64,000 nucleotides of DNA from Xenopus tropicalis (GCF_000004195.4 NC_030680.2:143368045-143432044); one strand, 5' to 3'; counted from the first letter of the stretch, positions 32,821-44,592 are shown. Notes: generated from the sequence alone by a model not told the origin. A program made the numbers and translations.

Positions 32821-33610
32821 CATGGATTGTGCCCCATTATGTAAAATAAGATCCCTTGTACATAGAAGTGTCTGGACGGGGCATCAATGAGAAGCTACTA
32901 CAGGATAGAAGACAGAGTAGGAATAAGCTGTGCAGAATTTCTTTGTGAGATCCTCAACCTAACTTTTTTCCAGCTCATGATGTGAGTCACTGACAGGTTT
33001 CCCCTGCTCTAATTGGCTGATTCCAGCATGTGTCAGCATTCTGCAATGCGCTTCTAGCACACCCAGGCTGGGTTGGTTTTTTCTGCAGGGAAAAAGGTTA
33101 GTTTAATGAAAAATATTCTGAAATATATTTGTGAAGCATCCTGTACAGTCGGCGTGCATGTTTATAGCAATGACAGTTCCACTTTAACTATACGGAAGGG
33201 CTATAGGTGCAAATTCACTATTCCGTTGCTAAATATTTGATGTTCTTGTAAGAATCACTGCCAAGGAATTCCGTTTGATGGCGGTTACTAACAAAACTAC
33301 TATCAAAAAGTTTACAGAAAAAAAACAGGTTCCCCACCTTTGGCGGCTTTACAAATGGCTCCTTGTGGCTGCACCTTGCGGCAGTTCCGAAAAAAGGATT
33401 TTTTATCTTCTGTTATCTCTGAATCTTTAATGAAAAGGTTTTGCCCCAGGGGCATCTCTGGAGAGACAGTTCCTTTATTAATGAGGTTCTGTCATTGCAC
33501 CATTTTCATCTTTTATCGTCCCAACACTGCGCCATTATCACATACAGTGTCCCCTTTCCATCCAAGACGTGGCACAAGGGGAGAGATTGTATGAGGGGAC
33601 ACTGGGGGGT
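32821..33610. other. Unassigned DNA
   Basis: No gene. Around 33300-33590 two plus-strand frames of 63-84 codons overlap with no domain. Confidence 0.3.
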
Positions 33611-33735
33611 CATTGGGCAAAATTTTCCATGAGCAGTAACCCATGGCAACCAATCAAATTGTTGCTGAATAAAGCCAATTGCTGATTGGTTGCTATGGGT
33701 TAGGGTTACTGCCCAGGGGGAATTTTGCCCCAATG
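33611..33735. mobile_element. Short palindromic MITE
   Basis: Arms CATTGGGCAAAATTTTCC / GGGAATTTTGCCCCAATG, then AGTAACCCATGGCAACCAATC / GATTGGTTGCTATGGGTTAG within 125 bp. Decayed relatives lie near 1044-1165 and 60205-60300. Confidence 0.78.
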
Positions 33736-34611
33736 TATGAGCACAAATGAGAAGGTAAAGGATTAATCTGTTTAATAGTAGGATGGGAGACAAGTCAGAC
33801 AGGAATAGTAGACCTTTATGGGCCCTTTGACACTCAAACCATATGTAGCAATCATAGGGGTTTCATCCATCACATTTATCTCCACTCAAAACACCCCGGA
33901 TAGACTTAAGGTCCCCATGTGATTGTTGATTTTAGGCCAAAATCAGCGTAGTGCAGCCGGGTAGGTGGGCCCCATCATACGCTGCTTTGTGCCCTCTTTT
34001 CGGCTACCTTGAAACAGGACAGTGCACAACTGAGGCCAAGGAATGTCTTCAACTGCACGTGCTCAGTGCTGGCGATCACTGACGGCTCCCATGAACCCCA
34101 TGGCACCACTCTGCTTTAGGGCAACCCCAGGGGTGTGGTTCAGGGGAGGACAGAGGTGCCCGCTTATTTCTCTGGCTTTAGTTTTTCTTTAAATGGCAAT
34201 AGAAGGCACAAAGTCACCCAGTTCCGGTGGCCCATAGCAGCCAATCCCACACTTGTTTATTAGAGTTCAGATTTGGTCTTTAAGCCAGCTGTTTTTCCAA
34301 AAAGTATTCATTAGGCACATCCCTAATTGTGTCCCTTTGCGCTCACTGGTTATACTGGCAGCATTATAGCCCGCCCAACAGTATCAGCCAGTACAGCCCA
34401 ATCTGCCCACCTTTGGGAACTGATTTAAATACACAGGTGCTGAACAACCAATGAGCAATTTATTTGGCACAGTCTACTACATCCAAAAATAAAACTGGTT
34501 GCTCATTGGTTGCTGTTGCCAGTTTAGCACCTACTGTATGTTCATAGACGAGCCTTATTGTGCCTTAATAGTGGTGCACAGTAAAGCCTGGTTTGAGCTA
34601 ATGCAACAATA
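33736..34611. other. Unassigned DNA with MITE scraps
   Basis: TTAAGGTCCCCATGTGATTG at about 33907 is a lone TTAA MITE end. Around 34428-34535 a weak inverted pair (ACAACCAATGAGCAA / TTGCTCATTGGTTG) suggests another small MITE. No gene. Confidence 0.4.
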
Positions 34612-34619
34612 GTCATAAG

Positions 34620-34901
34620 TAGTGATGAGCGGATATTTTCGGCAGGCATGGATTCGCAGCGAATTTCCGCATTTTGGCATTGGCGAATTGTTTCGCGAAG
34701 CTTCCGTGAAAATTTGCTGTGAAAAAATTTATCAAAAAAAGTTGTGGTTGCGCCAATTTGGGCGCGGTTGCATCAAAAAAAGCCGTGGGTGACAAAAACC
34801 GCAGGCAACAAAAAAATCTTGTGACAAATGCGTTTCGTGAATGTTTCGCCGTTTCGCAAATTTTATGGTGAAGCGAAACGGGACAGATTCACTCATCACT
34901 A
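34620..34901. mobile_element. hAT-type MITE, TAGTGATGAGCG family, intact ends
   Basis: Ends TAGTGATGAGCGG and CACTCATCACTA. A perfect 8-bp duplication, GTCATAAG, lies at 34612-34619 and 34902-34909. Orientation is reversed relative to the 4576 copy (GGCAGGCATGGATTCGC is at the left here). Confidence 0.95.
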
Positions 34902-35009
34902 GTCATAAGACCACTTCCCCAAAATGGCAGAAATAAACACGGCAAGCGTTCCTGAATTGTGGCCAGTGTCAGCTCTGTGCCACTTCCATGACCGAGCTGA
35001 GCTATCCCT

Positions 35010-35287
35010 TTAAGGTGGCCATGAACAACGTGTATGGGCATGAACAACAAGCCTCCCCGACCGACATCTGGCCTGAAATTGGGCAGATCTCAATCGGGCA
35101 GGTTTGATATTTCTGTCGGATCAGGGACCGAATTGGCTTGTTGATGCAGTCCCCAACCGACGGCGCCTATACGCAAACAACTGAAATTGCCCGATAACGC
35201 CCCCCCGTAGGTGGGCATATTGGGAGAAGATCTGCTCACTTGGTGACCTGGCCAGGCTAGTGGATCTTACTGTGTATGGCCAATTGA
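35010..35287. mobile_element. TTAA MITE, diverged copy
   Basis: Left TTAAGGTGGCCATGAACAAC, right CTGTGTATGGCCAATTGA. Contains the family's GGGCAGATCTCAATCGGGCA and the hairpin remnant GATCTGCTCACTTGG. Confidence 0.78.
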
Positions 35288-36554
35288 ATGGCGCCGCCAT
35301 TGATCCTTTCCCACCACATGACCTTAGCTGGTGACTTGTTGTCCCATTAAGCCCCAGCCAATCAGAGCCAGAACAAAGTAGGCATGCTGTTCTGATTTGC
35401 TCCCTATTCTGAGCGATATGATGGTATCTCCCAAGCATTGTAGCATGTAATCTTTAAAGGATTTGGACAGATGTTGCTGCGTTCATCTGCGGCCCATTAG
35501 CCCACACGCATTTCCCTTCCCAGTGCTCCCCAGCATGCCGCATTCTTGCTGCCAGCCAACAAATGTGCTTTTGATATACAAAAAGCTCCATCAATCCTTT
35601 CTTCTCCGGCTGTGCTATCACGCAGGAAAATCGCACTCGTTGTGACGCGACTCCCCGTAATCCACACTCATTAACCCCTTCTGTCACCGGAAGGCCCTGT
35701 ATTTGGAGTGGGGTCAATGTGAAATTCTTTTCAACTTTCCCCGAACGTAAATGAACACGTTACTAAGGTCAACTTGCAGGTTCAGACTTTCCCAAGTCTC
35801 CATTGTGCCCCAGTAGCGCTTTACTAACATTATAATCCCCTAACAAAAAAGCTAATGGTGGGGGGGGCGTGTGAACCACTCAGGAATTGTGGTCTGAAGT
35901 CATTTGGGCTAGGGTCAGCCAATCAGGGCAATAAATAGTCACTGACCCCAACATTTTCAAATTCAGCTTGTAGAGAACAAGGTCAAAATAATAAATAAGT
36001 AGAAAACAAAAGCTGCCAATATCTACATTATAATAATGTTTCTTTAATCATTAGTAGCAAATTATGACCATAACCATGGAGTATTATTCACAGCCCACTG
36101 ACAACCCCCTTTCTATATAATGGCCCATCCTAGCTAGCAGCACCCACATATTAAAGGTACCATAGATGTGTAGCTGGAAATTAACTCATTAATTTAGCAT
36201 CAGACCTACTGACCCACCTGAGCTTCATCCTTGACTTGCCCTGGCAAGCACATCCACCCCTTCCTAGCCCCGCCCCCCCACTAGCCACTCCCCTTGCTGC
36301 TTGCATCTCCCACTCCCCTACCTGCTGTCAGGTAAGAGGGCGACTGGGGAGGGTGGATTTCTATACCTGTAGAGTAAGCAGACTTTCCTCTATATAGTTA
36401 CCCCCTAGCTGTGACCCCACCACCTGCCTCAGGCAACAAGCCAAGTTGCACTTATAAAAATCCACCACTGAAGTGCAGAGGCACAAGTTTTAAGAGACAC
36501 TTACATAGACACACAGTCTTTGTGTGTAGGTTCCATCAGTCCCCACAAGTGAAC
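35288..36554. other. Mostly unassigned DNA; candidate conserved element 35440-35780
   Basis: The non-repetitive stretch includes ACAAATGTGCTTTTGATATA. No coding region; overlapping short frames on both strands. C/G homopolymers near 35860 and 36275. Confidence 0.3.
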
Positions 36555-36562
36555 CCCAAAAT

Positions 36563-36820
36563 CAGGGCCGGAACTAGGGGTAGGCAGAAGAGGCAGCTGC
36601 CTAGGGTGCAACGATTGGGGGGTGCCAGGCAGGAGCCTCTCCTGCCTACCCCTAGCCCGCACTCCCTTCTCTTGCCCCCACTGGTTGCCATAACACGGTG
36701 GGGACAATGACTCCCTCTCTCTCTCCCCAACCTCTGCTCTGAGGTGGGGGGGGGGAAGGTGCAGGGGCGAGGTGGCTAACCAGGTTGCCTAGGGCACATG
36801 GTCGGTTTGGCCTGCCCCTG
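36563..36820. mobile_element. hAT element, CAGGGCCGGAACTAGGGG family
   Basis: Ends CAGGGCCGGAACTAGGGG and GGTTTGGCCTGCCCCTG. Flanks CCCAAAAT (36555-36562) and GCCAAAAT (36821-36828) match at seven of eight. Same family as the large element at 39153. Frames across it are not genes. Confidence 0.87.
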
Positions 36821-36840
36821 GCCAAAATATCAGTCTAGAG

Positions 36841-37085
36841 CAGTGATCCCCAACCAGCGGTTCACGTGCAACATGTCACTCCCCAACCCCTTGGATGTTG
36901 CTCCCCGTGGCCTCAAAGTAGGGGCTTATTTTTGAAAAACCAGTTGTACTACCAAACAGAGCCTTCTATAGGCTGCCATTCCACATAGGGACTACCAAAT
37001 AGCCAATCACATCCCTTATTTGACACCCGAGGGACATTTTACATGTGAATGTGGCTCACAGGTAATAACGGTTGGGGATCCCTGT
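36841..37085. mobile_element. hAT-type MITE, CAGTGATCCCCAACC family
   Basis: Ends CAGTGATCCCCAACCAGCGG and ACGGTTGGGGATCCCTG. It lies 20 bp from the preceding hAT. Flanks GTCTAGAG and TTGTAGAT match only partly. Confidence 0.82.
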
Positions 37086-38154
37086 TGTAGATGAACCCAT
37101 TTTTGTATTAAACTTGAGTATTTTATCATTTTATGGGTACCATAATTCCAGTAATTGTATAAACTCCATTGTGAATAATTAACATCCACTGAAGGATAGA
37201 GTAGTAGCAATGAGAACCACCCCCCAGTTAGGGGTTTTGCTTGGAAGCCATCTTTGACACTTCAAGTAATTAGCCCTATAGGGTTGCACCTTTTTACTCT
37301 TCGAAAAACAAGTTTTTACCCTTTTTTTGGACTCAACCCTGTGATTTGGAGCTTACAGAGAAGGTGAAAGTGTGAAGCCAAGGGGCGGCAGAATAACAGG
37401 TTGCTGGGCAGTCAGGCAGCACGCACCTATATTACTGGGAGATATGGAAGGGATCTCCGGTTACCAACTTCATTACCAGGAACTGTCTCTAAAAATACAA
37501 AGTGATTTACTGCTCGAGTGACACAACACCTGGTGTGTATTTTATACATCCAAAAGGTTATGGAAGCAGCAGATACGATTCTGTGCCCTTTTGCAGAAGT
37601 AAAAGTGAATATACAAAGTGTCAGCCATGAGTTTGCTGAGGGTTATTATTAAAGCCTGCCCAACTTGGGGTCCCTTTGGCTTCCATGGTTCCAACCGTAT
37701 TTACTCATGACACCTTAGCTTTCCTATAATAACCTGTGTTTCCATTGGTATAAGAGGCACTCGTTATTGTTATAGGGAGAACTCACTGTTACTGTTCCAG
37801 GTAAAAACAACTGTGGTCTAACTGTCACCTCACCTAATATTATTTAACATTAAGTGGTTTTAATGGCCACTGCTTTCCATTGGGTAGCAGCCAAGGTCAT
37901 AGTGTGCCAATGACCTAAAGCACACTTATTGTTTCAGTCATTATAAGGAGCACTTAGCCCACGAAAGGGCACACATATGAGGCCCTTAGAGCTTTGAACT
38001 TTACATTTGCACCCCTATTTATCCTCATTGCAAGCTTCTCTCAACACAGATGAATATTAAGCCTAAGATAGCATCAAAGCCCAACGGCCCTTACCAGGGT
38101 TAAAGGCTAAACCAAGGAGAAAGTTGTGTGCAGATACAAATTCGTGGTATCCAA
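37086..38154. other. Unassigned DNA
   Basis: About 1.1 kb with no gene or recognised repeat. Confidence 0.3.
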
Positions 38155-38740
38155 GGGGTTAAAGTAAAATGAAAGTCATTTTGGCATTTTACTGCCAATA
38201 GATTTGCCACATTAGTGCCACCTAGAACCCTATATTTATTCTGCAGAAAGTATTACCATACCTGAGTAAAAAGCCCCAGAAGCTCCCTCTGTTTGTTTAA
38301 GATTGCAGCTGCCATTTTAAGTAGCTCCCTGCTGCAGCTTTAACCAGTGGTAGTTTAGATCACACATTCCTAAGGGAGGGGGAGGGAATTCTTAGCATTC
38401 TTGTGGGAGGGGGGTGTAGGAGAGGGGAGAGAACTGCATAGACTCTGACCCCTGGAATGAAAGATTTTTCTGAGAGAGGAAGTCAGATACCAAAGAACAT
38501 GTTTACACAAAAGGAGACAAGAAATCCTGTGTTTCTTTTGACAGAGGACTCAGTGCAGCGTTTCTGTGAGTGCTTATGGCTGTATTTCCATAGACCTTTC
38601 TGATAAAGCTTACTGAGTTTTTACCTTTCCTTCTACTTTGAGAAAGCTCAGAGACGTATTCAGGCAAATGATCAAAGAAACCAACGTGGTCAGAACCAAT
38701 CAGAAAGTCAGAAACCAAAAAAATCAAGTCCTAATAGTAA
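38155..38740. mobile_element. Probable T2-like dispersed repeat
   Basis: TTAAAGTAAAATGAAAGTC at the left resembles a TTAAAG terminus. The interior (GCCATTTTAAGTAGCTCCCT, GGAGGGAATTCTTAGC) resembles a common Xenopus dispersed repeat from memory. The right end was not located. Confidence 0.45.
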
Positions 38741-39144
38741 TTTAAGCGCACCTAGAAACTCACAGAGTATTCGAACATCGTAACCGGGGGGTCTATTTGT
38801 TTCAAATTTTCATGTCAAGCGCAACATCACTGTGCTGGCATCGTGTCCCATGTGACGGCAATGATTACCACCATTTTGGATGCTGCGCCAAAAAAGAAAG
38901 GAGCACCATTGGGCTCTCATTACAGGTAGAGAGCTTGAAGCTGATTGATTGAGCACCAGCCTGTTAGGGCAGGGATTTACTCAGTAGGCCTCAAGCAGAA
39001 GTATATCTAAAATCCTAAGGCTTTAGCTAAGTGTAATTGATTATACATAGTAAGTAAGAAGTTATGCTGCCTATAGAACATCATGAACCTGTCCCAGTTA
39101 TTGTAAATAGACGAAAGAACAGTGTGACATTTCCGCTAATGGCC
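38741..39144. other. Unassigned DNA
   Basis: Nothing recognised. Confidence 0.3.
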
Positions 39145-39152
39145 AACATACT

Positions 39153-40795
39153 CAGGGCCGGAACTAGGGGTAGGCAGAGTAGGCGCCTGCCTAGGGCGCA
39201 ATCATTGGGGGGCGCACTTTTTCATTTTTTTAAAACTAGTTTCCATGGTAGCCTTGGCCTTCAAAAACCGCCCTCCCCAACCCTCTCTGGCATATGTGTT
39301 CTTCAACTTGTGCTGTACTTGGTTGCCGGGACCCAGGAGCGCACCCCCACCCCTCTCTTTGCCGGCGTATACCTTTAATAACCTGACGCGCTCTCCTCTC
39401 ATTGCGCTGGCGCTGTGACGCATGCGCAGTGGGGGGTAGCGCGCGTACGCCGTCATTCAAACAGGGAGAGCTGGCGCTTTGCAAAGTGTGGAGAAAAAGT
39501 TCTGACGCTGCTTGCACAGGTACAGATTGGGGGCAATATAATGGCTGCTGGCACAGGTACAGATTGGGGGCAATATAATGGCTGCTGGCACAGGTACAGA
39601 TTGGGGGCAATATAATGGCTGCTGGCACAGGTACAGATTGGGGCAATATAATGGCTGCTGGCACAGGTACAGATTGGGGGCAATATAATGGCTGCTGGCA
39701 CAGGTACAGATTGGGGGCAATATAATGGCTGCTGGCACAGGTACAGATTGGGGGCAATATAATGGCTGCTGGCACAGGTACAGATTGGGGCAATATAATG
39801 GCTGCTGGCACAGGTACAGATTGGGGGCAATATAATGGCTGCTGGCACAGGTACAGATTGGGGGCAATATAATGGCTGCTGGCACAGGTACAGATTGGGG
39901 GCAATATAATGGCTGCTGGCACAGGTACAGGTTGGGGGCAATATAATGGCTGCTGGCACAGGTACAGGTTGGGGGCAATATAATGGCTGCTGGCACAGGT
40001 ACAGATTGGGGGCTTGGGGCAATATAATGGCTGCTGGCACAGGTACAGATTGGGGGCTTGGGGCAATATAATGGCTGCTGGCACAGGTACAGATTGGGGT
40101 CTTGGGGCAATATAATGGCTGCTGGCACAGGTACAGGTTGGGGGCTTGGGGCAATATAATGGCTGCTGGCACAGGTACAGATTGGGGGCTTGGGGCAATA
40201 TAATGGCTGCTGGCACAGGTACAGATTGGGGGCTTGGAATCAATATAATGGCTGCTGACACAGGTACTGATTGGGGCAATATGATGGCTGCTGGCACAGG
40301 TACAGATGGGGCAATATGGTGGCCACTGGCACAGGTACATGGTGGCAATGGCTGTTGGCACAGATACATGGGGGCAATATGATGGCTGGTACTGATTGGG
40401 GCAATATGATGGCTGCTGGCACAGGTACAGATTGGGGGCTTGGGGCAATATGAGGGATTGGCTGCTGCTGACACAAGTACAGATGGGGCAATATGGTGGC
40501 CACTGGCACAGGTACATGGTGGCAATGGCTGTTGGCACAGATACATGGGGGCAATATGATGGCTGTTGGCACAAATACATGGGGCTATGTAATGGCTGCT
40601 GGCACAGGTACATAGTAGCTTTATGATGGCTGCTGGAACCGGTACATGGGGCAATATGATGGCTGCTGGCACAGGCACATGGAGCAATAAAATGGCTGCT
40701 GGCAGCCTGGCACAGGTACATGGGGGCAATCAGGAAGGGGGGGGCGCTGATTGAAGCCCTTGCCTAGGGTGCCAAAATACCTTGGCCCGGCCCTG
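39153..40795. mobile_element. 1.64-kb hAT element carrying a 37-bp minisatellite
   Basis: Ends CAGGGCCGGAACTAGGGG and CTTGGCCCGGCCCTG. A perfect 8-bp duplication, AACATACT, lies at 39145-39152 and 40796-40803. The left 360 bp include a CpG-rich block with GACGCATGCGCAGTG; most of the rest is the tandem array. No transposase. Reverse-strand open frames of 223-497 codons arise because the array lacks stops in those phases. Confidence 0.94.
39515..40736. repeat. Minisatellite, 37-bp basic unit, about 30 copies, inside a hAT
   Basis: Unit CACAGGTACAGATTGGGGGC plus AATATAATGGCTGCTGG. The left third is regular at 37 bp. From about 40010 an 8-bp insertion (CTTGGGGC-type) gives longer units. The right end (40250 on) is diverged and contains a larger duplication. 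The order suggests older copies at the right and recent homogenisation at the left. Confidence 0.94.
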
Positions 40796-40803
40796 AACAT
40801 ACT

Positions 40804-40995
40804 GAATTGTATAGCCTTGTCCAATAAGCAAGACTGTCTGAAAAGGGAAGAGTTAGGTACTTACTCCCGGACTATGGGTTCAGTCTCGCAACTGTTGATT
40901 CCACATGTGTATTAACCAATCATAACAAATGGTACTTGTATATCTTAATCAAGGTCCAATGAGCTGTTTAACTAATGTATGTAATAAAAATATGT
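40804..40995. other. Unassigned DNA
   Basis: Nothing recognised. Confidence 0.3.
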
Positions 40996-41100
40996 TAGGG
41001 ATGCACCGAACCCAGTTTTTTGGGTTCGGCTGAACCCCCGAATCCATCCCAAGGGATTCGGCCAAATCCCGAACTGAATACTGGATTCAGTGCATCCCTA
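40996..41100. mobile_element. hAT MITE, TAGGGATGCACCGAACCC family
   Basis: Ends TAGGGATGCACCGAACCC and CTGGATTCAGTGCATCCCTA. No clear 8-bp duplication (AAATATGT / TTAATAAG), so it is old or rearranged at one border. Confidence 0.82.
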
Positions 41101-41498
41101 TTAATAAGCCCATCAAGTTACATTGACTCTTGGTGACCATATGGATTGTGCATTTTTGGGCAGGATCAGCCACCGTAGGGGAGGAGTCAACTTTATACAT
41201 CACTAAAGGGGAGGGTTCATGCAAGAAGTTTAACCTGCCACGTGCCTAAACCCACACTCAGGGCTCACTTTCTTGGCCCAAAGCTGCCTAACCCTCAGGT
41301 CAACCTGCTCATCTCTAAAAGCGATTGCTTGAGTTGTACCAAGAATGCATTCATCTGTGCAGATAAAATATGACTTGTCTGTTTTTATAAAACCATAACC
41401 AACTGGAGCTCAATGACAAATGACGTGACAAATGTGACAAATGTATGGTGCCCAACAACTTAGCCACTAAGTGCATCATTTGAAGATCAAGTACAATG
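41101..41498. other. Unassigned DNA
   Basis: Nothing recognised. Confidence 0.3.
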
Positions 41499-41590
41499 GA
41501 ACAGCATTGGGTGCAGTGGGGACGTGGCCAACGGGGGCACCTGCAGGGCCCCTGGGGCGGCAGCCCTGCACCCCTCAGTCCGACCCTGAT
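41499..41590. mobile_element. Right-end remnant of the CAGGGTCGGACTGGG hAT family
   Basis: GCACCTGCAGGGCCCCTGGG and CCTCAGTCCGACCCTG are the terminal part of the family seen complete at 16656. The left end is missing. Confidence 0.65.
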
Positions 41591-42471
41591 TTCTGCCCAC
41601 TAGAGCCGGTACAGATATGGCTGTCCGGAGACCTTCCTATTCATCTCAGTTGCAAGCAATATGGCGTATTCTTCTATAAAATAGTGATAGAGCAGAAAAG
41701 GAATTTACCGTGAGCAAAATAAGCCACGCAGCGATACTTTAAGAGAAAACAGATGGGAAAACCAGACCTTCTTATTAACTGGGTATCATCATATCTCAAA
41801 ACACCAGTATATTTTAGTATCTTTTCATACTACAAAGCTGAGCTGAAGTGTTATCCAAGCCGAGCAGACGCCCCAGCCGTGAATCTGTTGGATATTTATC
41901 CAAAAAAGTTGCCATTTTGGAGTCGACGCATTTAATTTTATTTTTCTTCTTGTACAAAGATACAAGTGAAATGTGTTATTGTTAATGCTCCTCTCACACA
42001 TATGGCGCGACGGCACCTCCGCTGTTTCTAACAAACCCCTGTGTTTTTTGAACTTGAAGACGTCATTGCATAACAAGTTGTATTTGTGCTGGAACATGTG
42101 CATCTTCTCAACACACATATGTGCGATTGCTCAACAGTATAATGGCACCGGCACCATCTGCCAAGTGTTACAAATAAAAGAGGGATATTCTGCCAACTGA
42201 TCTGAGGCAGGCATTAAAATATAAAAATACCATTTATGTGAACATATACTTTCAATCGGGAACGTCAGGCAGCCTGACCAAGAATCGCCCCAAAATCTGA
42301 TATGGATTTAGGGATATAGGTGTTAAAATTATCCATGAAAAGAAATGATGGCTATATAGCCGGGCACAAACATAGAGATCTGCCTGTGCAGCAAGGTGGC
42401 CAAATGGGCAGATTTTCCACCGATTTGGCCACTCACATGGAGGACAAAATTGGACTTACCATATATACTCG
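41591..42471. other. Single-copy DNA; candidate conserved element 41730-42190
   Basis: About 450 bp non-repetitive, with ATTTAATTTTATTTTTCTTC, ACATATGGCGCGACGG and TTGAACTTGAAGACGTCATT (a CRE-like TGACGTC on the minus strand). No coding signal. A possible regulatory conserved element. Confidence 0.32.
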
Positions 42472-42975
42472 AGTATAAGCCGATCCGAATATAAGCCGAG
42501 GTACCTAATTTTACCTAAGAAAACTGGAAAAACTTATTGATTCGAGTATAAGCCTAGGGTGGGAAATGCAGCAGCTACTGCTAAGTTTTAATAATCAAAA
42601 TAAATACCAATAAAATTACATTAATTGAGGCATCAGTGGGGTATATGTTTTTCAATATTTATTTCAAAGAAATACAGTAAACTAGTTCTGTAAGCGGAGA
42701 AGAGGGTCAACAAAAACAATATGAGTAGTACCCCATGCTCATTGCACATTGGCAAACTGGCAGCAGACCCAGTCCCGGAGGAGATGTAAGGGGGAATAAG
42801 TATTGCTAGTGGGAGTCTAGGCCAGGGCACTGGAGGGTCTGGTTGCAGGTGGCCTAATTGGCACACAAAAGACAGAGGGTGCTAGTCTAGAGGGACACAT
42901 GGCACCCAACTCGAGTATAAGCCGAGGGTGACACATTTTGGGTGCTGAAAAACTAGGCTTATACTCGAGTATATA
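42472..42975. mobile_element. Mariner-like element with palindromic ends
   Basis: Ends TATATACTCGAGTATAAGCC and GGCTTATACTCGAGTATATA, bordered by TA. Each end contains TATACTCGAGTATA, itself palindromic. Second inverted motifs (TCGAGTATAAGCC) occur inside both ends, at about 42543 and 42911. No transposase. TA at the border suits Tc1/mariner; the class is inferred. Confidence 0.75.
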
Positions 42976-43142
42976 CAGTATATAGAATTTTTGGCCCTCA
43001 GGCCGGTGACTCTCCTGTTGGGAGAGTGTCAATAAGGTCCCCACCCAAAGGGCTTCTCAATCAGATATAGGTCAGGAAATTAGTCGCTTTGGCCCCAACA
43101 ATATATAAGTCAACAGCTTATATCACCCTGCATAAGGTTATC
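42976..43142. other. Unassigned DNA
   Basis: Nothing recognised beyond GGGAGAGTGTCAATAAGGTC. Confidence 0.3.
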
Positions 43143-43600
43143 TTAAAAGGGAACTTCGGCCCCACACAACACAGAAACCCCTAATATCCCTATCCCTGTA
43201 ATCTGTTCCTTCAAAATAGTAGGAATAAATCCCATTTTTATAGGCTGAAATCCAGCTGCAAAACTGTTCTACTCTTTCTGCATCATTTGAAATCCTGGCA
43301 GGGGAGGAGGGACTAAAACACTGATGTTACATATAGTAACAACTTCTCCACAGCTTACAGACAGCATGCAGGAACTACATAACCCACAATGCATTGCACT
43401 GGGATGTTCCTTTCCTTATTGACATCACGTGTGCAGCAGGGAATTGTGGGATTGGGAGGAGGCAGGCTGAAGGCAGGCTGAGGGACAGGCGCTACTGTTA
43501 CAGTTTATTTGAATCACAAAGTAGTCAGCCGGATCAGCAGGGGAACAGGGGGCGGGGCTTAGGGAACTGTTCCAAACCAGATTATTATATGAGCTGGAAG
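43143..43600. mobile_element. T2-type MITE, right end lost
   Basis: Left end TTAAAAGGGAACTTCGGC. The body is nearly identical to 9880-10310 (AACCCACAATGCATTGCACT and following). Similarity stops at CCAGATTATTATATGAGC, so roughly the last 110 bp are missing. Confidence 0.85.
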
Positions 43601-44316
43601 GTTCTTGCCCCAGTGGGAGGCCCTGGGCAGTAGATATCTAATAGGGGTTCTTTAAGATATTCATGGGTCCAGCTGGGAAATCCCACTGGCCATATTGGCA
43701 ATAGATGTGGTTAAGGTTTACAAATGCCCCCAATCCCCCATGTGAACCAATCATTGGCCCTAAAGCAACCCAACATGGGTGAACATTCAGTGGGCAAATA
43801 AGTCAAAGATCCCCTTATTAATGACCCCACCAGAGTGCAGATTTTGATGTGTATGTATTGTTTATTAATGTTTCCCAATCTGAAAGAAGGATTCATTAGT
43901 TAATAAGCAGATGGGATTATAATATTGTGCTGCCCACCCTGCGTTCCTTTCATCCACAGCCTTGGTTTCCAGACACTTCTCTGTACTTAAAAGACTTTAA
44001 AAGTTTTTATTGCAAAGAGCAGCCATTGCCAGACTCATCTATGTCTATGAGAAAATATGTAGCGGCCCGGGCCAGTTGTGGCAATATATTCTGATAATGC
44101 TAATACATTCGGAGCTCTTCCCCGCGGGAGACTGGAGCATAAAAGAAAGAAATATGGCCTCAGAGAGCAAAATGGCTTCTTGGGAGGAGGGCTGGCCAAG
44201 TAACAGAAAGCAGAGGGCAGTAAATTAGATTTTTTGTTATAAGAGTACGGCTTGTGGGTATCATTACAGCTGAATGGGTTGCATTCCACATATTGCACCA
44301 CATTTACATTTTTACC
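43601..44316. other. Unassigned DNA
   Basis: No recognised repeat; short frames on both strands only. Confidence 0.3.
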
Positions 44317-44592
44317 TTCCAGAGAAGGGCAGCTAAGCTGGTAAAGGGTATGGGAAGTCTCAGTTATGGGGAAAGACTGGCCCAGTTGGGTCTGTTTACA
44401 CTGGGGAAGAGGCGCATAGGGGGGGACATGATAACTATGTATAAATATATAAGGGGATCATATAATAACCTTTCCAATGTTTTATTTACCAGTAGGTCCT
44501 TCCAACGGGCACGAGGGCACCCACTCCGTTTAGAAGAAGGGAGGTTCCATTTAAATATTGGGAAAGGGTTTGTTACAGTGAGAGCTGGCTGA
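44317..44592 (+). pseudogene. C-terminal coding remnant of a CR1/L2-type LINE
   Basis: Reads FQRRAAKLVKGMGSLSYGER, then GDMITMYKYIRGSYNN and a RARGHPLRLEEGRFHLNIGK stretch, the familiar end of the LINE ORF2 beyond the reverse transcriptase domain. The function in an intact element is target-primed reverse transcription. Here only about 92 codons remain and the frame stops after VRAG; a stretch that normally continues into the LW-NSLP-type segment seems deleted. Downstream, GLDGFLASEGIQG can be read in another phase, feeding into the 41-bp array. The start is the first residue with family similarity, not a true initiation codon. Confidence 0.85.

Noticed and set aside
39236..40729. Reverse-strand open frames of 223-497 codons with a repeating CASSHYIAP-like motif
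   Set aside because: They read through the 37-bp minisatellite inside a hAT element; three phases are open at once.
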